DNA of 64,000 nucleotides from Azophilus sp963663395 (lineage in GTDB: Bacteria; Pseudomonadota; Gammaproteobacteria; Pseudomonadales; Azotimanducaceae), in assembly GCA_963663395.1 (NCBI GenBank), contig OY760226.1, positions 4,216,001 through 4,280,000 on the forward strand, written 5' to 3'. Shown one piece after another: positions 27,457 through 34,247 of the stretch. The notes beneath the pieces were generated by a model. That model saw nothing but the letters and a program-made list of their open reading frames with translations, made no database searches and had not been told where the DNA came from. The position numbers and the translations under genes are program-made. Numbering within the stretch: position 1 is the first letter of the stretch; each line of letters begins with the position of its first letter.

Positions 27457-30400
27457 TCAGGCGATGGTGCGGGGCTGAACGCCGGGGTATGAAGCGTCGA
27501 GCCCCGCGGCTTTCGCCGTTGCGTCGATCCGGTTGCGGATCCACCTCGCACTCAGGCCGAAGATCGACCCCGCCGGCTCGCCATCCTTGGCGATCGCCTG
27601 CAGGTCGCGATACGTTTGTTCAGGGATCGCGACGGCCCGTTCGCCCTCGCCCCCCCGCTGATCCCTGACCCTGATCGCCGCCTGGCAACCGTCGCTTGCA
27701 GTCAGGTCTTCCCATTTGAGCGCCGCCACTTCCTCGCAATGCAACCCGGCTTGAACGACCAGGGAGCAGAGCGCAATGTCGACGAGCCCTCGTTTCCGGG
27801 CTGTTTCAGGGCGTTCCCAACGATCACTGAGCCCGAGCCGCCGACGCTGAAACGCGGCCTCCCGGATCGGCTCCAAGTCGTCAGCACCAAGCCAATCGAT
27901 GCTGGAAAAAGGCCCCGATGCGTCACGCCCCGCCGGCAATCTGCGGGCCAGTTCCCTCAATGTCTGCTTGACGATGCCGGATGCGTAAGGATCCTCGAGT
28001 TTGGCGGCAATGTGCGTTGCGGAAATCGCGGCCCGGATACGTTTTAGATGCGCCGACTCGCACGACTCTGCCCGATCCTTCAAATGGTGCGCAACGGCTT
28101 GTGCACTGGCGGGCCAGTACTGCATATCGTGGCTGCGACACCAGCGGGCGAACGCGCTCCACTCGCGTAGGTGACGTGTCAGCGGGATCGGAGGGGGCAG
28201 CGCGCCGTGCTGCTTCCAAACGCCACCGGCCGATGATGCTCCGGACGCTACGGCCGGAGCATTTACGGCGGATCCGTCATTTCCGAGAACCATGGCCTCG
28301 ACCTGCCCCTGATCGCCGCTCGTGGCCGGATTCTGCAGGAGCATCGGCGGCGGAAACGCTCCTGCACTTCCAGATACCCCGGCCTCGACCGGCCGTTGAT
28401 TGCCGCTCGGGATCGGGATCGGTGGAGGCATCGGCAGCAGCGGTGGAGCCATGACGTCTGGCCAGTGCTGGAGGCGCTGCAACGTCGTTGTACCGGAAAG
28501 GCCGTTCGGTGAAGGAACATCGGCCGCTACCCTGGCATAGTTTCCCCGATGCCATTCAGCACGCACGACGCCGCTGCCCGTTTCCGGCCCGAGGCGAAAG
28601 CACGAACCCGGCGCCCCCGGAACTTCCGACACCCGCCGGTCGCCGAAACGGCCGGGTTGCAAACTGTGCGACAAGTTCGCGGCCGAACCCCAACCGCCGC
28701 CGAGGGCCGATTCGTCCGTCTTTTCAATCCGATCCATGATGCTACCCTCCGTACAGGCGAGGGTGCGAGGCGGAACGCCGGTTTGCGAAGCGTCGAACCC
28801 AGCGGCTGTCGCCGCCGCATCGACGCGCTTGTACACGCAATCGCGGGTGAGATCGAACATGGCGTCCTCCGGCCCGGCGCCTCCGCGGATCGCCTCGAGA
28901 TCGCGAACGATCTGCCCGGTCAACACAAGCGTGTCCATCGACGCGTCTGGACCGAGCCTGGATCTGACGGTGAGCGTCGCTGCATCCTCAGTTTGTTGTT
29001 CCAGGTCTCGCCATTCGAGCTCAAGCAATTGCCGCATCGACAAACCTGCCGAATGGAAGACCGAGCAAAGCGCGATGTCGACGAGCCCCCGTGCCTGGGC
29101 AGCATCGACGGATTCCCAGGTACCGGCGCTCAGCCGAGGCAGTAGCGCGGACGTCCGGATCGCCGTCATCGCGTCAGCATCAAGCATCGTCGGCGAAAAT
29201 GACGGTTGCGCGGCGCGCACTGCCCGCATCGCTGCCTTGACGCGTTCGAATTCGCACGGGTTCACGAGACCGGCCCTGCGGTGTACCTGCGAGATCACGG
29301 CATTCGCTTGCCTGACCGAGGACAGGGCTACCTGATCCGCCCGATGCCTGATGAAGTCGGCAACTGTCCCTTCATCGGCGGGCAGGTAGCCCAAGCCTTG
29401 CTGGTCGCACCAACGGCGAAACGCCTGCCATTGACACTTGTAACTGGCGGACACTTCGCGCGCTGAATCGTCACCAGGCAGGCTTTGCGGGTCGCGGGTA
29501 ACGCGCTTCCCTATTTCCGCAGCTTTCGCCGCTGCGTCGATCCGGTTGCGGATCCGCTTCGCACTCAGGCCGAAGATCGACCCCGTCGTCCCGCCATCCT
29601 TGGGGATCGCCTGCAGGTCGCGACGTGTTTGTTCAGGGATTGCGACGGCCCGGTCGCACTCGCCCCCCCACCGATCCCTGATCCTGATCAGCGCATGGCA
29701 ACCGTCGCTTTCAGCCAGGTCTTCCCATTTGAGCGCCGCCGCTTCCTCGCAGCGCAACCCGGCTTGAACGACCAGGGAGCAGAGCGCAATGTCGACGAGC
29801 CCTCGTTTCCGGGCTGTTTTAGGGCGTTCCCAACGATCACTGCGCCCGCTCCGCCGAGGTCGCAACGCGGTCTCCCGGATCGGCTCCAGGTCGTCAGCAC
29901 CAAGCCAATCGCTGCTGGAAACAGGCCCCGATGCGGCACGCTCCCCCGGCAATCTGCGGGCCAGTTCCCCCAATGTCTGCTTGACGATGTCGGATGCGCA
30001 AGGATCCTCGAGTTTGGCGGCAAGGTGCGTTGTGGAAATCGCGGCCCGGATTCGAGTTATTTTCGTAGATTTGCCGGACTCCCCCTGCTCCTTCAAATGG
30101 CGCGCAACGGCTTCCGCACTAGCGGGCCAGTGCTGCAATTCGTGGCTGCGACACCAGCGGGCGAACGCGCTCCACTCGCTTAGGTGACGTGTCGGCGGGA
30201 TCGGAGGGGGCAGCGCGCCGTGCTGCTTCCAAACGCCACCGGCCGCCGATGCTCCGGACGCTACGGCCGGAGTATTTACGGCGGATCCGTCATTTCCGAG
30301 AACCATGGGCTCGACCTGCCACTGATCGCCGCTCGGGATCGGAATCGGTGGAGGCATCGGCAGCAGCGGTGGGGCCATGACGTCTGGCCAGTGCTGGAGG

Positions 30401-30663
30401 CGCTGCAACGTCGTTGTACCGGAAAGGCCGTTCGGTGAAGGAACATCGGCCGCTACCCTGGAATAGCTTCCCCGATGCCCTTCCGCACACACGACGCCGC
30501 TGCCCGTTTCCGGCCCGAGGCGAAAGTACGGGCCGGGCGGCCCCGGAACTTCCGACACGCGCCGGTCGCCGAAACGGCCCGGTTGCAAACTGCGCGACAA
30601 GCTCGCGGCCGCACCCCAACCGCCGCCGAGGGCCGATTCGTCCGTCTTTTCAATCCGATCCAT
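27457..30663 (-). CDS. Tandem tyrosine-recombinase-like protein, three catalytically truncated modules (1,068 aa)
   Basis: No known protein of this architecture is recognised. Module A (1-400) has a conserved leader (1-110), a Pro/Ala/Gly linker, a SAM-like core-binding domain (about 161-240: EWSAFARWCRSH) and the first half of an integrase catalytic domain (about 255-382: RGLVDIALCSLVVQAGLRCE, FGLSAKRIRNRIDAAAKAA). Module B (402-637) repeats the core-binding domain (FRRWCDQQGLGYLP) and half-catalytic domain without the leader. Module A' (643-1068) repeats leader, linker and both domains. The box I Arg is present only in A (Arg304); it is Ser542 in B and His975 in A'. No module has the H-x-x-R, H/W or Tyr boxes, so strand cleavage is not expected. 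Residue 637 is TGT where other units have TGA, so residues 638-642 translate a former intergenic spacer. DNA binding is inferred, not shown. Confidence 0.7.
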   Translation of the reverse strand: MDRIEKTDESALGGGWGAAASLSRSLQPGRFGDRRVSEVPGPPGPYFRLGPETGSGVVCAEGHRGSYSRVAADVPSPNGLSGTTTLQRLQHWPDVMAPPLLPMPPPIPIPSGDQWQVEPMVLGNDGSAVNTPAVASGASAAGGVWKQHGALPPPIPPTRHLSEWSAFARWCRSHELQHWPASAEAVARHLKEQGESGKSTKITRIRAAISTTHLAAKLEDPCASDIVKQTLGELARRLPGERAASGPVSSSDWLGADDLEPIRETALRPRRSGRSDRWERPKTARKRGLVDIALCSLVVQAGLRCEEAAALKWEDLAESDGCHALIRIRDRWGGECDRAVAIPEQTRRDLQAIPKDGGTTGSIFGLSAKRIRNRIDAAAKAAEIGKRVTRDPQSLPGDDSAREVSASYKCQWQAFRRWCDQQGLGYLPADEGTVADFIRHRADQVALSSVRQANAVISQVHRRAGLVNPCEFERVKAAMRAVRAAQPSFSPTMLDADAMTAIRTSALLPRLSAGTWESVDAAQARGLVDIALCSVFHSAGLSMRQLLELEWRDLEQQTEDAATLTVRSRLGPDASMDTLVLTGQIVRDLEAIRGGAGPEDAMFDLTRDCVYKRVDAAATAAGFDASQTGVPPRTLACTEGSIMDRIEKTDESALGGGWGSAANLSHSLQPGRFGDRRVSEVPGAPGSCFRLGPETGSGVVRAEWHRGNYARVAADVPSPNGLSGTTTLQRLQHWPDVMAPPLLPMPPPIPIPSGNQRPVEAGVSGSAGAFPPPMLLQNPATSGDQGQVEAMVLGNDGSAVNAPAVASGASSAGGVWKQHGALPPPIPLTRHLREWSAFARWCRSHDMQYWPASAQAVAHHLKDRAESCESAHLKRIRAAISATHIAAKLEDPYASGIVKQTLRELARRLPAGRDASGPFSSIDWLGADDLEPIREAAFQRRRLGLSDRWERPETARKRGLVDIALCSLVVQAGLHCEEVAALKWEDLTASDGCQAAIRVRDQRGGEGERAVAIPEQTYRDLQAIAKDGEPAGSIFGLSARWIRNRIDATAKAAGLDASYPGVQPRTIA
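27508..28737 (-). repeat. Long direct repeat, copy A' of the integrase-like unit
   Basis: Encodes residues 643-1052 of the long frame and corresponds to 29524-30663. The leader (first about 330 bp of each copy) differs at only scattered positions by eye. The core-binding and catalytic halves are clearly more diverged. Copy A' carries an extra 87 bp in its linker. The two copies are separated by module B. Confidence 0.85.
28315..28401 (-). repeat. 87-bp in-frame insertion in the linker of copy A'
   Basis: Encodes 29 residues (755-783) that are absent from copy A. It looks like a diverged duplication of the adjacent linker: SGNQRPVEAGVSGSAGAF resembles the following SGDQGQVEAMVLGNDGSAV. It keeps the frame, so the linker tolerates length change. 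Confidence 0.65.
28738..28755 (-). promoter_or_regulatory. Junction J2: lost stop codon plus internal Shine-Dalgarno and start
   Basis: Minus strand reads TGT (28755-28753), then ACGGAGGGTAGCATC, then ATG (28737-28735). At the equivalent junction 30664-30681 the triplet is TGA. GGAGG sits eight bases before the ATG, so ribosomes could still initiate module A' separately as a 425-residue protein, while readthrough gives the 1,068-residue fusion. Confidence 0.75.
29524..30663 (-). repeat. Long direct repeat, copy A of the integrase-like unit
   Basis: Encodes residues 1-380 (leader, linker, core-binding and half-catalytic domain) and is the partner of 27508-28737. Its 3' end is not the conserved GVPPRT tail. 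It runs in frame through a short unique junction (IGKRVTRDPQSLPGDDS) into module B, as if a deletion had removed one unit boundary and the next leader. Confidence 0.85.
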
Positions 30664-30681
30664 GATGCTACCCTCCGTTCA
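30664..30681 (-). promoter_or_regulatory. Junction J1: intact stop, Shine-Dalgarno and start between array units
   Basis: Minus strand: TGA (30681-30679) ending the upstream 85-residue frame, then the 15-nt spacer ACGGAGGGTAGCATC, then the ATG at 30663. GGAGG is optimally placed. This is the reference form of the array junction and implies translational coupling of successive units. Confidence 0.75.
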
Positions 30682-30936
30682 GGTGATGGTGCGGGGCGGC
30701 ACGCCGATGTGCGAAACGTCGAACCCCGCGGCTTTCATCGCCGCATCGACGCCCTCACGAGTTCGGATTCGCACCGGCTCACGAGAAAGCCGGCACTTGG
30801 CGCAGGGATCGTTGGCCGCCAACGCCTCCGACCGATAGCCGGACGCAAGACGGGCGCTGAGCGCCGGCCCGACATCTTCAAGTGTGGCGTGATGAACCCG
30901 TGCGACTGCTTCAGGAACAATAGCGGCTCCAACCAT
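30679..30936 (-). CDS. Small protein carrying the conserved tail of the integrase-like units (array remnant)
   Basis: An 85-residue frame from the ATG at 30936. Its last about 20 residues (VDAAMKAAGFDVSHIGVPPRT plus two more, split here) match the C-terminal tail of the array modules (VDAAATAAGFDASQTGVPPR). It also ends in a TGA followed by the same junction. The first 60 residues match nothing recognised; they contain a DPCAKCRLS pair of cysteines. I read it as the 3' remnant of a further unit whose body was replaced or deleted, possibly still expressed as the first gene of the array. Coding status is uncertain; the tail homology is clear. Confidence 0.5.
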   Translation of the reverse strand: MVGAAIVPEAVARVHHATLEDVGPALSARLASGYRSEALAANDPCAKCRLSREPVRIRTREGVDAAMKAAGFDVSHIGVPPRTIT

Positions 30937-31054
30937 GATCGTCCCTTTTTTCTTCGGTGGTTTGTTGGTTGTTCGAGGCCCTCCCGCGGCTCCTGCATGT
31001 TCTCGACAAGCGGCAAGGTGAAAAGTTCCGACCCCCGGAGCCGGAAGGAAACGG

Positions 31055-31963
31055 CTATGCCAGTGCGACCAGCCGGCGTGTCCAGGTCGCATCGCGGAAG
31101 CGCGACTGCGCAGCGGGCGACATTGCCGGCCAATCGCCCTCTTCAAGTTGGAGCCGGTCGGCGAGCCAGGCATCGGAAGCGGGGAGCCACCGGTGATACA
31201 GCTCCGCGGCCAGTTCCCGGGCCCTGTCGCCGGGCCAGTCCACCGGGAGCAGGTCGGACGGCAACTCCGGGTCGGTGAGGACGATGCGGCGATAGTCGTG
31301 AATGAGCATGAGCCGCAGCTGGAAGGACGTACCGGGCGCCGGGGCCGGCTCCTCCGCCAGGCAAGCGTAACGGCCGACGAACTGACCGTAGCTCCGCTTC
31401 AGTGAGTCGACCGCCCAGGCCTGGCGGCACAGTTCGAATTCCGCCTTGCCCAGGTCTCGGGTCTGTGCGCGGAATATGGGCACTTCCACGCCGAGTTCCG
31501 CGGTGACGGCCCGGTGGTCTTCGCCGAAGCCGGCCCGCACCAGCGTATCCGGCCCGGCCCGACCGAACCCCAGCCAGCCGAGTTGCCGTTCCAGTTCAGC
31601 CCGGCGCGGCGCATCGAGGGCGCGGGTCAGAACCACCGTCCAGTAGCCGTCCCATTCCGGTTTACGGGGTGCGTAGATGCGATAGGCGGCGCGGCGGTAC
31701 TGGCGCGCGCCGTAGTCGCTGAAATGGTAGTAGCTGCGGCGGCCGAGGCGCAGCGACTGCAGCCAGCCTTCCCGGGCCAGGCGATTGCAGGCGGTGCGCA
31801 CCAGGTGCTCGCTCAACTCGAGGTTGCCCATCACCGAAATCAGGCTTCCGAGCCAGGCCCGGGCCGGCTGTACGGAGACCACGTCGCCGAAGAAGGTGAC
31901 GATGAGGGATCGGGCCCTCGAGGGCTGCGCGAGCAGCGATCGAGCGTAATCCTCGAGGTTCAT
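31055..31963 (-). CDS. paaX: PaaX family transcriptional repressor of phenylacetate degradation
   Basis: DNA-binding repressor that is released by phenylacetyl-CoA. The 302-residue length is typical of PaaX. It has an N-terminal winged-helix region (PSRARSLIVTFFGDVVSVQPARAW, with the recognition region LVRTACNRLAREGWLQ) and the central PaaX domain with YWTVVLTRALDAPRR. The C-terminal domain includes LMLIHDYRRIVLTDPELPSDLLP with the conserved LxHxYRxxxxxDPxLP pattern. Its ATG overlaps the paaE stop (ATGA), placing it last in the paa operon, so it probably autoregulates. The 118 bp downstream to the array start hold nothing recognised. Confidence 0.94.
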   Translation of the reverse strand: MNLEDYARSLLAQPSRARSLIVTFFGDVVSVQPARAWLGSLISVMGNLELSEHLVRTACNRLAREGWLQSLRLGRRSYYHFSDYGARQYRRAAYRIYAPRKPEWDGYWTVVLTRALDAPRRAELERQLGWLGFGRAGPDTLVRAGFGEDHRAVTAELGVEVPIFRAQTRDLGKAEFELCRQAWAVDSLKRSYGQFVGRYACLAEEPAPAPGTSFQLRLMLIHDYRRIVLTDPELPSDLLPVDWPGDRARELAAELYHRWLPASDAWLADRLQLEEGDWPAMSPAAQSRFRDATWTRRLVALA

Positions 31964-33036
31964 ACGTCGAAATCCAGCGCCACCTCGGCGGTCAGCGGAT
32001 GGCTCTGGCAGGACAGTATGTAGCCTTGCGCAACCTCCTGGGCCGACAGGGCGTGATTGACATCCATTTCAACCCGGCCCTTGAGCACCCGGGCCTTGCA
32101 GGTGGCGCACACCCCATCCTTGCATGAGAAAGGCACATCCAGGCCCATGGCGTGTGCCCGGTCGAGCAGGTTCTCGCCGGTGTACTCCAGGTCGAAAAAG
32201 TGCCGTTTCGCATTCAGGCGCACGGATACCCTGGCCGCATCGTTGCCGTACAGGCGGGCGCGCTCCTTGTGCTTGCGGACGCGCTCGGCAGCGTCATCGG
32301 CGGATGCGGAGAACAACTCGTAGCGGATGCGCTGCATGGCGACGCCTGCGCCCCGCAGCCCCCGGGAGACTTCGGAAACCATCGACTCGGGCCCGCACAG
32401 GTAGAACTCGTCGAAACTGTCGAGGGGCAGCAGGCGCTTGATGAACTCGGCGCCCTTGGCGTTGTCGATGCGCCCGTTGAACAGTTCGTTGTCCTGCAGT
32501 TCCTCGCTGAATACCGTTACCAGGTGGAACCGGTCGAGATAGCGGTTTTTCAGCGCCAAAAGGTCGTGGCGGAACATCATCGAGGCCGTGGTCTTGTTGC
32601 CGTAGAGAAGGGTGACCCGGCTGGTGGGATCGTCCTTGAGAACGGACCGGGCAATCGACAGCAGCGGCGTGATGCCGCTGCCGGCCGCGATGCAGAAATA
32701 GCTCAATCCCCTGCTTGCGCCGTTGACCGCTACGAAGCGGCCTTCAGGCGTTGCCACGCCGAGCCGGTCGCCGGCCTGCATGGCACGGTTGGCGTAGGTG
32801 CTGAAGCGTCCGCCGGGCTGCAGCTTGATGCCCACCTCGAGGGGTTCGCCGGGAATGCTGCAAATGGAATAGGAACGCCGCACCCGCTCCGCTTCGATGC
32901 GGCGTTCGAAAGTGAGGTACTGACCCGGTTTGAAGCGGTACTCGGGCTTGAGCGGTTCGGGAACGTCGAGGGTGACGCGTACCGCGTTGTCGGTTTCCGG
33001 AACCACCCGGGAAACTTCGAGTGTGTGGAACCTCAT
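31960..33036 (-). CDS. paaE: 1,2-phenylacetyl-CoA epoxidase reductase subunit PaaE
   Basis: NADPH-dependent flavin/iron-sulfur reductase that feeds electrons to the PaaAC di-iron oxygenase. The 358 residues show the expected order: FAD-binding domain (RRSYSICSIPGEPLEVGIK and GGRFSTYANRAM), NAD(P)-binding domain (FCIAAGSGITPLLSIARSVL, LLYGNKTTASMMF) and a C-terminal plant-type 2Fe-2S domain with cysteines in PFSCKDGVCATCKARVLKG and a fourth in YILSCQSHP. It begins 17 bp after the paaC stop and overlaps paaX by four bases. PaaD, normally encoded between paaC and paaE, is absent. Confidence 0.95.
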   Translation of the reverse strand: MRFHTLEVSRVVPETDNAVRVTLDVPEPLKPEYRFKPGQYLTFERRIEAERVRRSYSICSIPGEPLEVGIKLQPGGRFSTYANRAMQAGDRLGVATPEGRFVAVNGASRGLSYFCIAAGSGITPLLSIARSVLKDDPTSRVTLLYGNKTTASMMFRHDLLALKNRYLDRFHLVTVFSEELQDNELFNGRIDNAKGAEFIKRLLPLDSFDEFYLCGPESMVSEVSRGLRGAGVAMQRIRYELFSASADDAAERVRKHKERARLYGNDAARVSVRLNAKRHFFDLEYTGENLLDRAHAMGLDVPFSCKDGVCATCKARVLKGRVEMDVNHALSAQEVAQGYILSCQSHPLTAEVALDFDV

Positions 33037-33053
33037 GCGGGTGCCGGGCCGGG

Positions 33054-33794
33054 TTACCAGCGCGCCCCGAGGCAGGCGCGCGGCAGTTGCTGCATTTCGG
33101 CCAGCATGATGCCGAGGTGTTCGGTGTGCTTCCCCAAGCGGCCGCCGGTGACGCGCCGCCCGTTCGAGGGCACTTCGAGCGTGGCGGCGCGGATGGCTTC
33201 GTCCACCGCCGCCGACCAGGGCCGCTGCAGGGCGCCCCGGTCCGGCAACACGCCGTTCGCCACAAGGCGCTGTTCGCCGGGGCCGGTTTCGAACAGTTCC
33301 AGGTGGTAACCCCAGACACCCTCCAGCGCCATCTGCATGCGCCGGTGGCTCTCAGCGGTGCCGTCGCCAAGGCGATTGAGCCACTCGCCCGAGTGGCGCC
33401 GGTGCCAGGTGGATTCCTTGCGGCCTTTCGCCCCGAGTTCCGCGAGCGTGGCGTCCTGGCTTGCGGCAAGCTCCGCCAGGTATAGATCGTCGAAAACGTC
33501 CACCAGGAACTGGCGGGCACAGGCCACGGCAAAGTCGTCGCCGGGCAGTTCGTAGATCAAGAGGTTCCGGTATTCCGGGGCATCGCGCAGATAGGCGTAT
33601 TCGTCCTCGTTGCGGCCGCCCAGCGATTCCGCATAGCCGTACAGGGTTCGCGCCCGTCCCAGCAGATCGAGCGCGGTATTGGTGATGGCCAGGTCTTCCT
33701 CCAGAAACGGCGCCCTGCCGCACCACTGTGACAGGCGATGCCCGAGTACCAGGGCGTCGTCGGCGAGGCCCACCACCGCATCGAGCAGGCTCAC
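33054..33794 (-). CDS. paaC: Phenylacetyl-CoA epoxidase structural subunit PaaC
   Basis: Ferritin-like structural partner of PaaA, lacking an active di-iron site in characterised systems. The 246 residues include LGHRLSQWCGRAPFLEEDLAITNTALDLLGRARTLY (seen in parts), YLRDAPEYRNLLIYELP, ACARQFLVDVFDDLYL and a C-terminal GGRLGKHTEHLGIMLAEMQQLPRAC, typical of PaaC. The start is the GTG at 33794, overlapping the paaB stop (GTGA). The frame is open further upstream, but that part overlaps paaB and has no family match. Confidence 0.94.
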   Translation of the reverse strand: MSLLDAVVGLADDALVLGHRLSQWCGRAPFLEEDLAITNTALDLLGRARTLYGYAESLGGRNEDEYAYLRDAPEYRNLLIYELPGDDFAVACARQFLVDVFDDLYLAELAASQDATLAELGAKGRKESTWHRRHSGEWLNRLGDGTAESHRRMQMALEGVWGYHLELFETGPGEQRLVANGVLPDRGALQRPWSAAVDEAIRAATLEVPSNGRRVTGGRLGKHTEHLGIMLAEMQQLPRACLGARW

Positions 33795-34075
33795 AGGTTC
33801 TTTACCCCTTCGGGCAGCTTGTACCAGGTGGCCTGGCGGTACGGCTTGTCGTCGGCCGGGTCGAAGAACGCGGGCGCGTCCTCTTCCTGGGAGGCGACTA
33901 TGTCGCTGGAGCGCACCACCCACAGGCTCACGCCCTCGCGGCGGCGCGTATAGATCTCGCGCGCGTACTGCAAGGCCATTTCCGCATCCTGGGCGCGCAG
34001 GCTACCGGCATGACGGTGTTCGAGGCCGCGCCTGGCGCGCACGAATACCTCGTAGAGGGGCATCGTCTCAGCCAT
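33791..34075 (-). CDS. paaB: Phenylacetyl-CoA epoxidase subunit PaaB
   Basis: Small subunit of the PaaABCE monooxygenase, thought to bridge PaaAC heterodimers. The 94 residues (MPLYEVFVRARRGLEHRHAG, AREIYTRRREGVSLWVV, SSDIVASQ) match PaaB in length and pattern. The start is the ATG at 34075. It is separated from paaA by 172 bp, unusually long for this operon, and the gap contains the hairpin element S. It overlaps paaC. Confidence 0.94.
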   Translation of the reverse strand: MAETMPLYEVFVRARRGLEHRHAGSLRAQDAEMALQYAREIYTRRREGVSLWVVRSSDIVASQEEDAPAFFDPADDKPYRQATWYKLPEGVKNL

Positions 34076-34129
34076 GGCCAGGAGCCTGCGCCGTAGGAAG
34101 TCGCGAAAGCGAAAATTCGCTATCGCCGC

Positions 34130-34195
34130 GCCCTTGGCCGGTCGATTGAGGAGAATATCGAGTCATATTTGACGAAATCGAGCGGTCAAGGGCGT
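34130..34195 (-). repeat. Hairpin element S, copy 2, inside the paa operon
   Basis: Sixty-six bases between paaA and paaB form a long imperfect inverted repeat: CGCCCTTGGCCGGTCGATT at the left pairs with AATCGAGCGGTCAAGGGCG at the right, 19 positions with two mismatches. The loop contains GAGAATATCGAGTCATATTT, which matches the core of copy 1 at 7684-7753. In the transcript it would form a stable stem, able to affect the relative amounts of PaaA and PaaBCE. Confidence 0.65.
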
Positions 34196-34247
34196 GGATG
34201 AGAGCGGATTTGCAGCCGTGAGTTCCTGCGGCGCAGGTTCCTGGCCC

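Noticed and set aside
27457..30663. The array as a CRISPR-like or phase-variable repeat
   Set aside because: Repeats are protein-coding, over 1 kb long and only two to four in number, without regular spacers.
28481..30665. Plus-strand frames antisense to the array, present in repeated copies
   Set aside because: They repeat only because the coding strand repeats. They are Arg/Pro-rich and have no start signals.
27424..31054. The array island as a classical insertion sequence or integron
   Set aside because: No transposase with catalytic residues, no convincing terminal inverted repeats or target duplication at the curA and paaX edges, no attC-like sites. A-rich and T-rich tracts at the two edges are too short to count.
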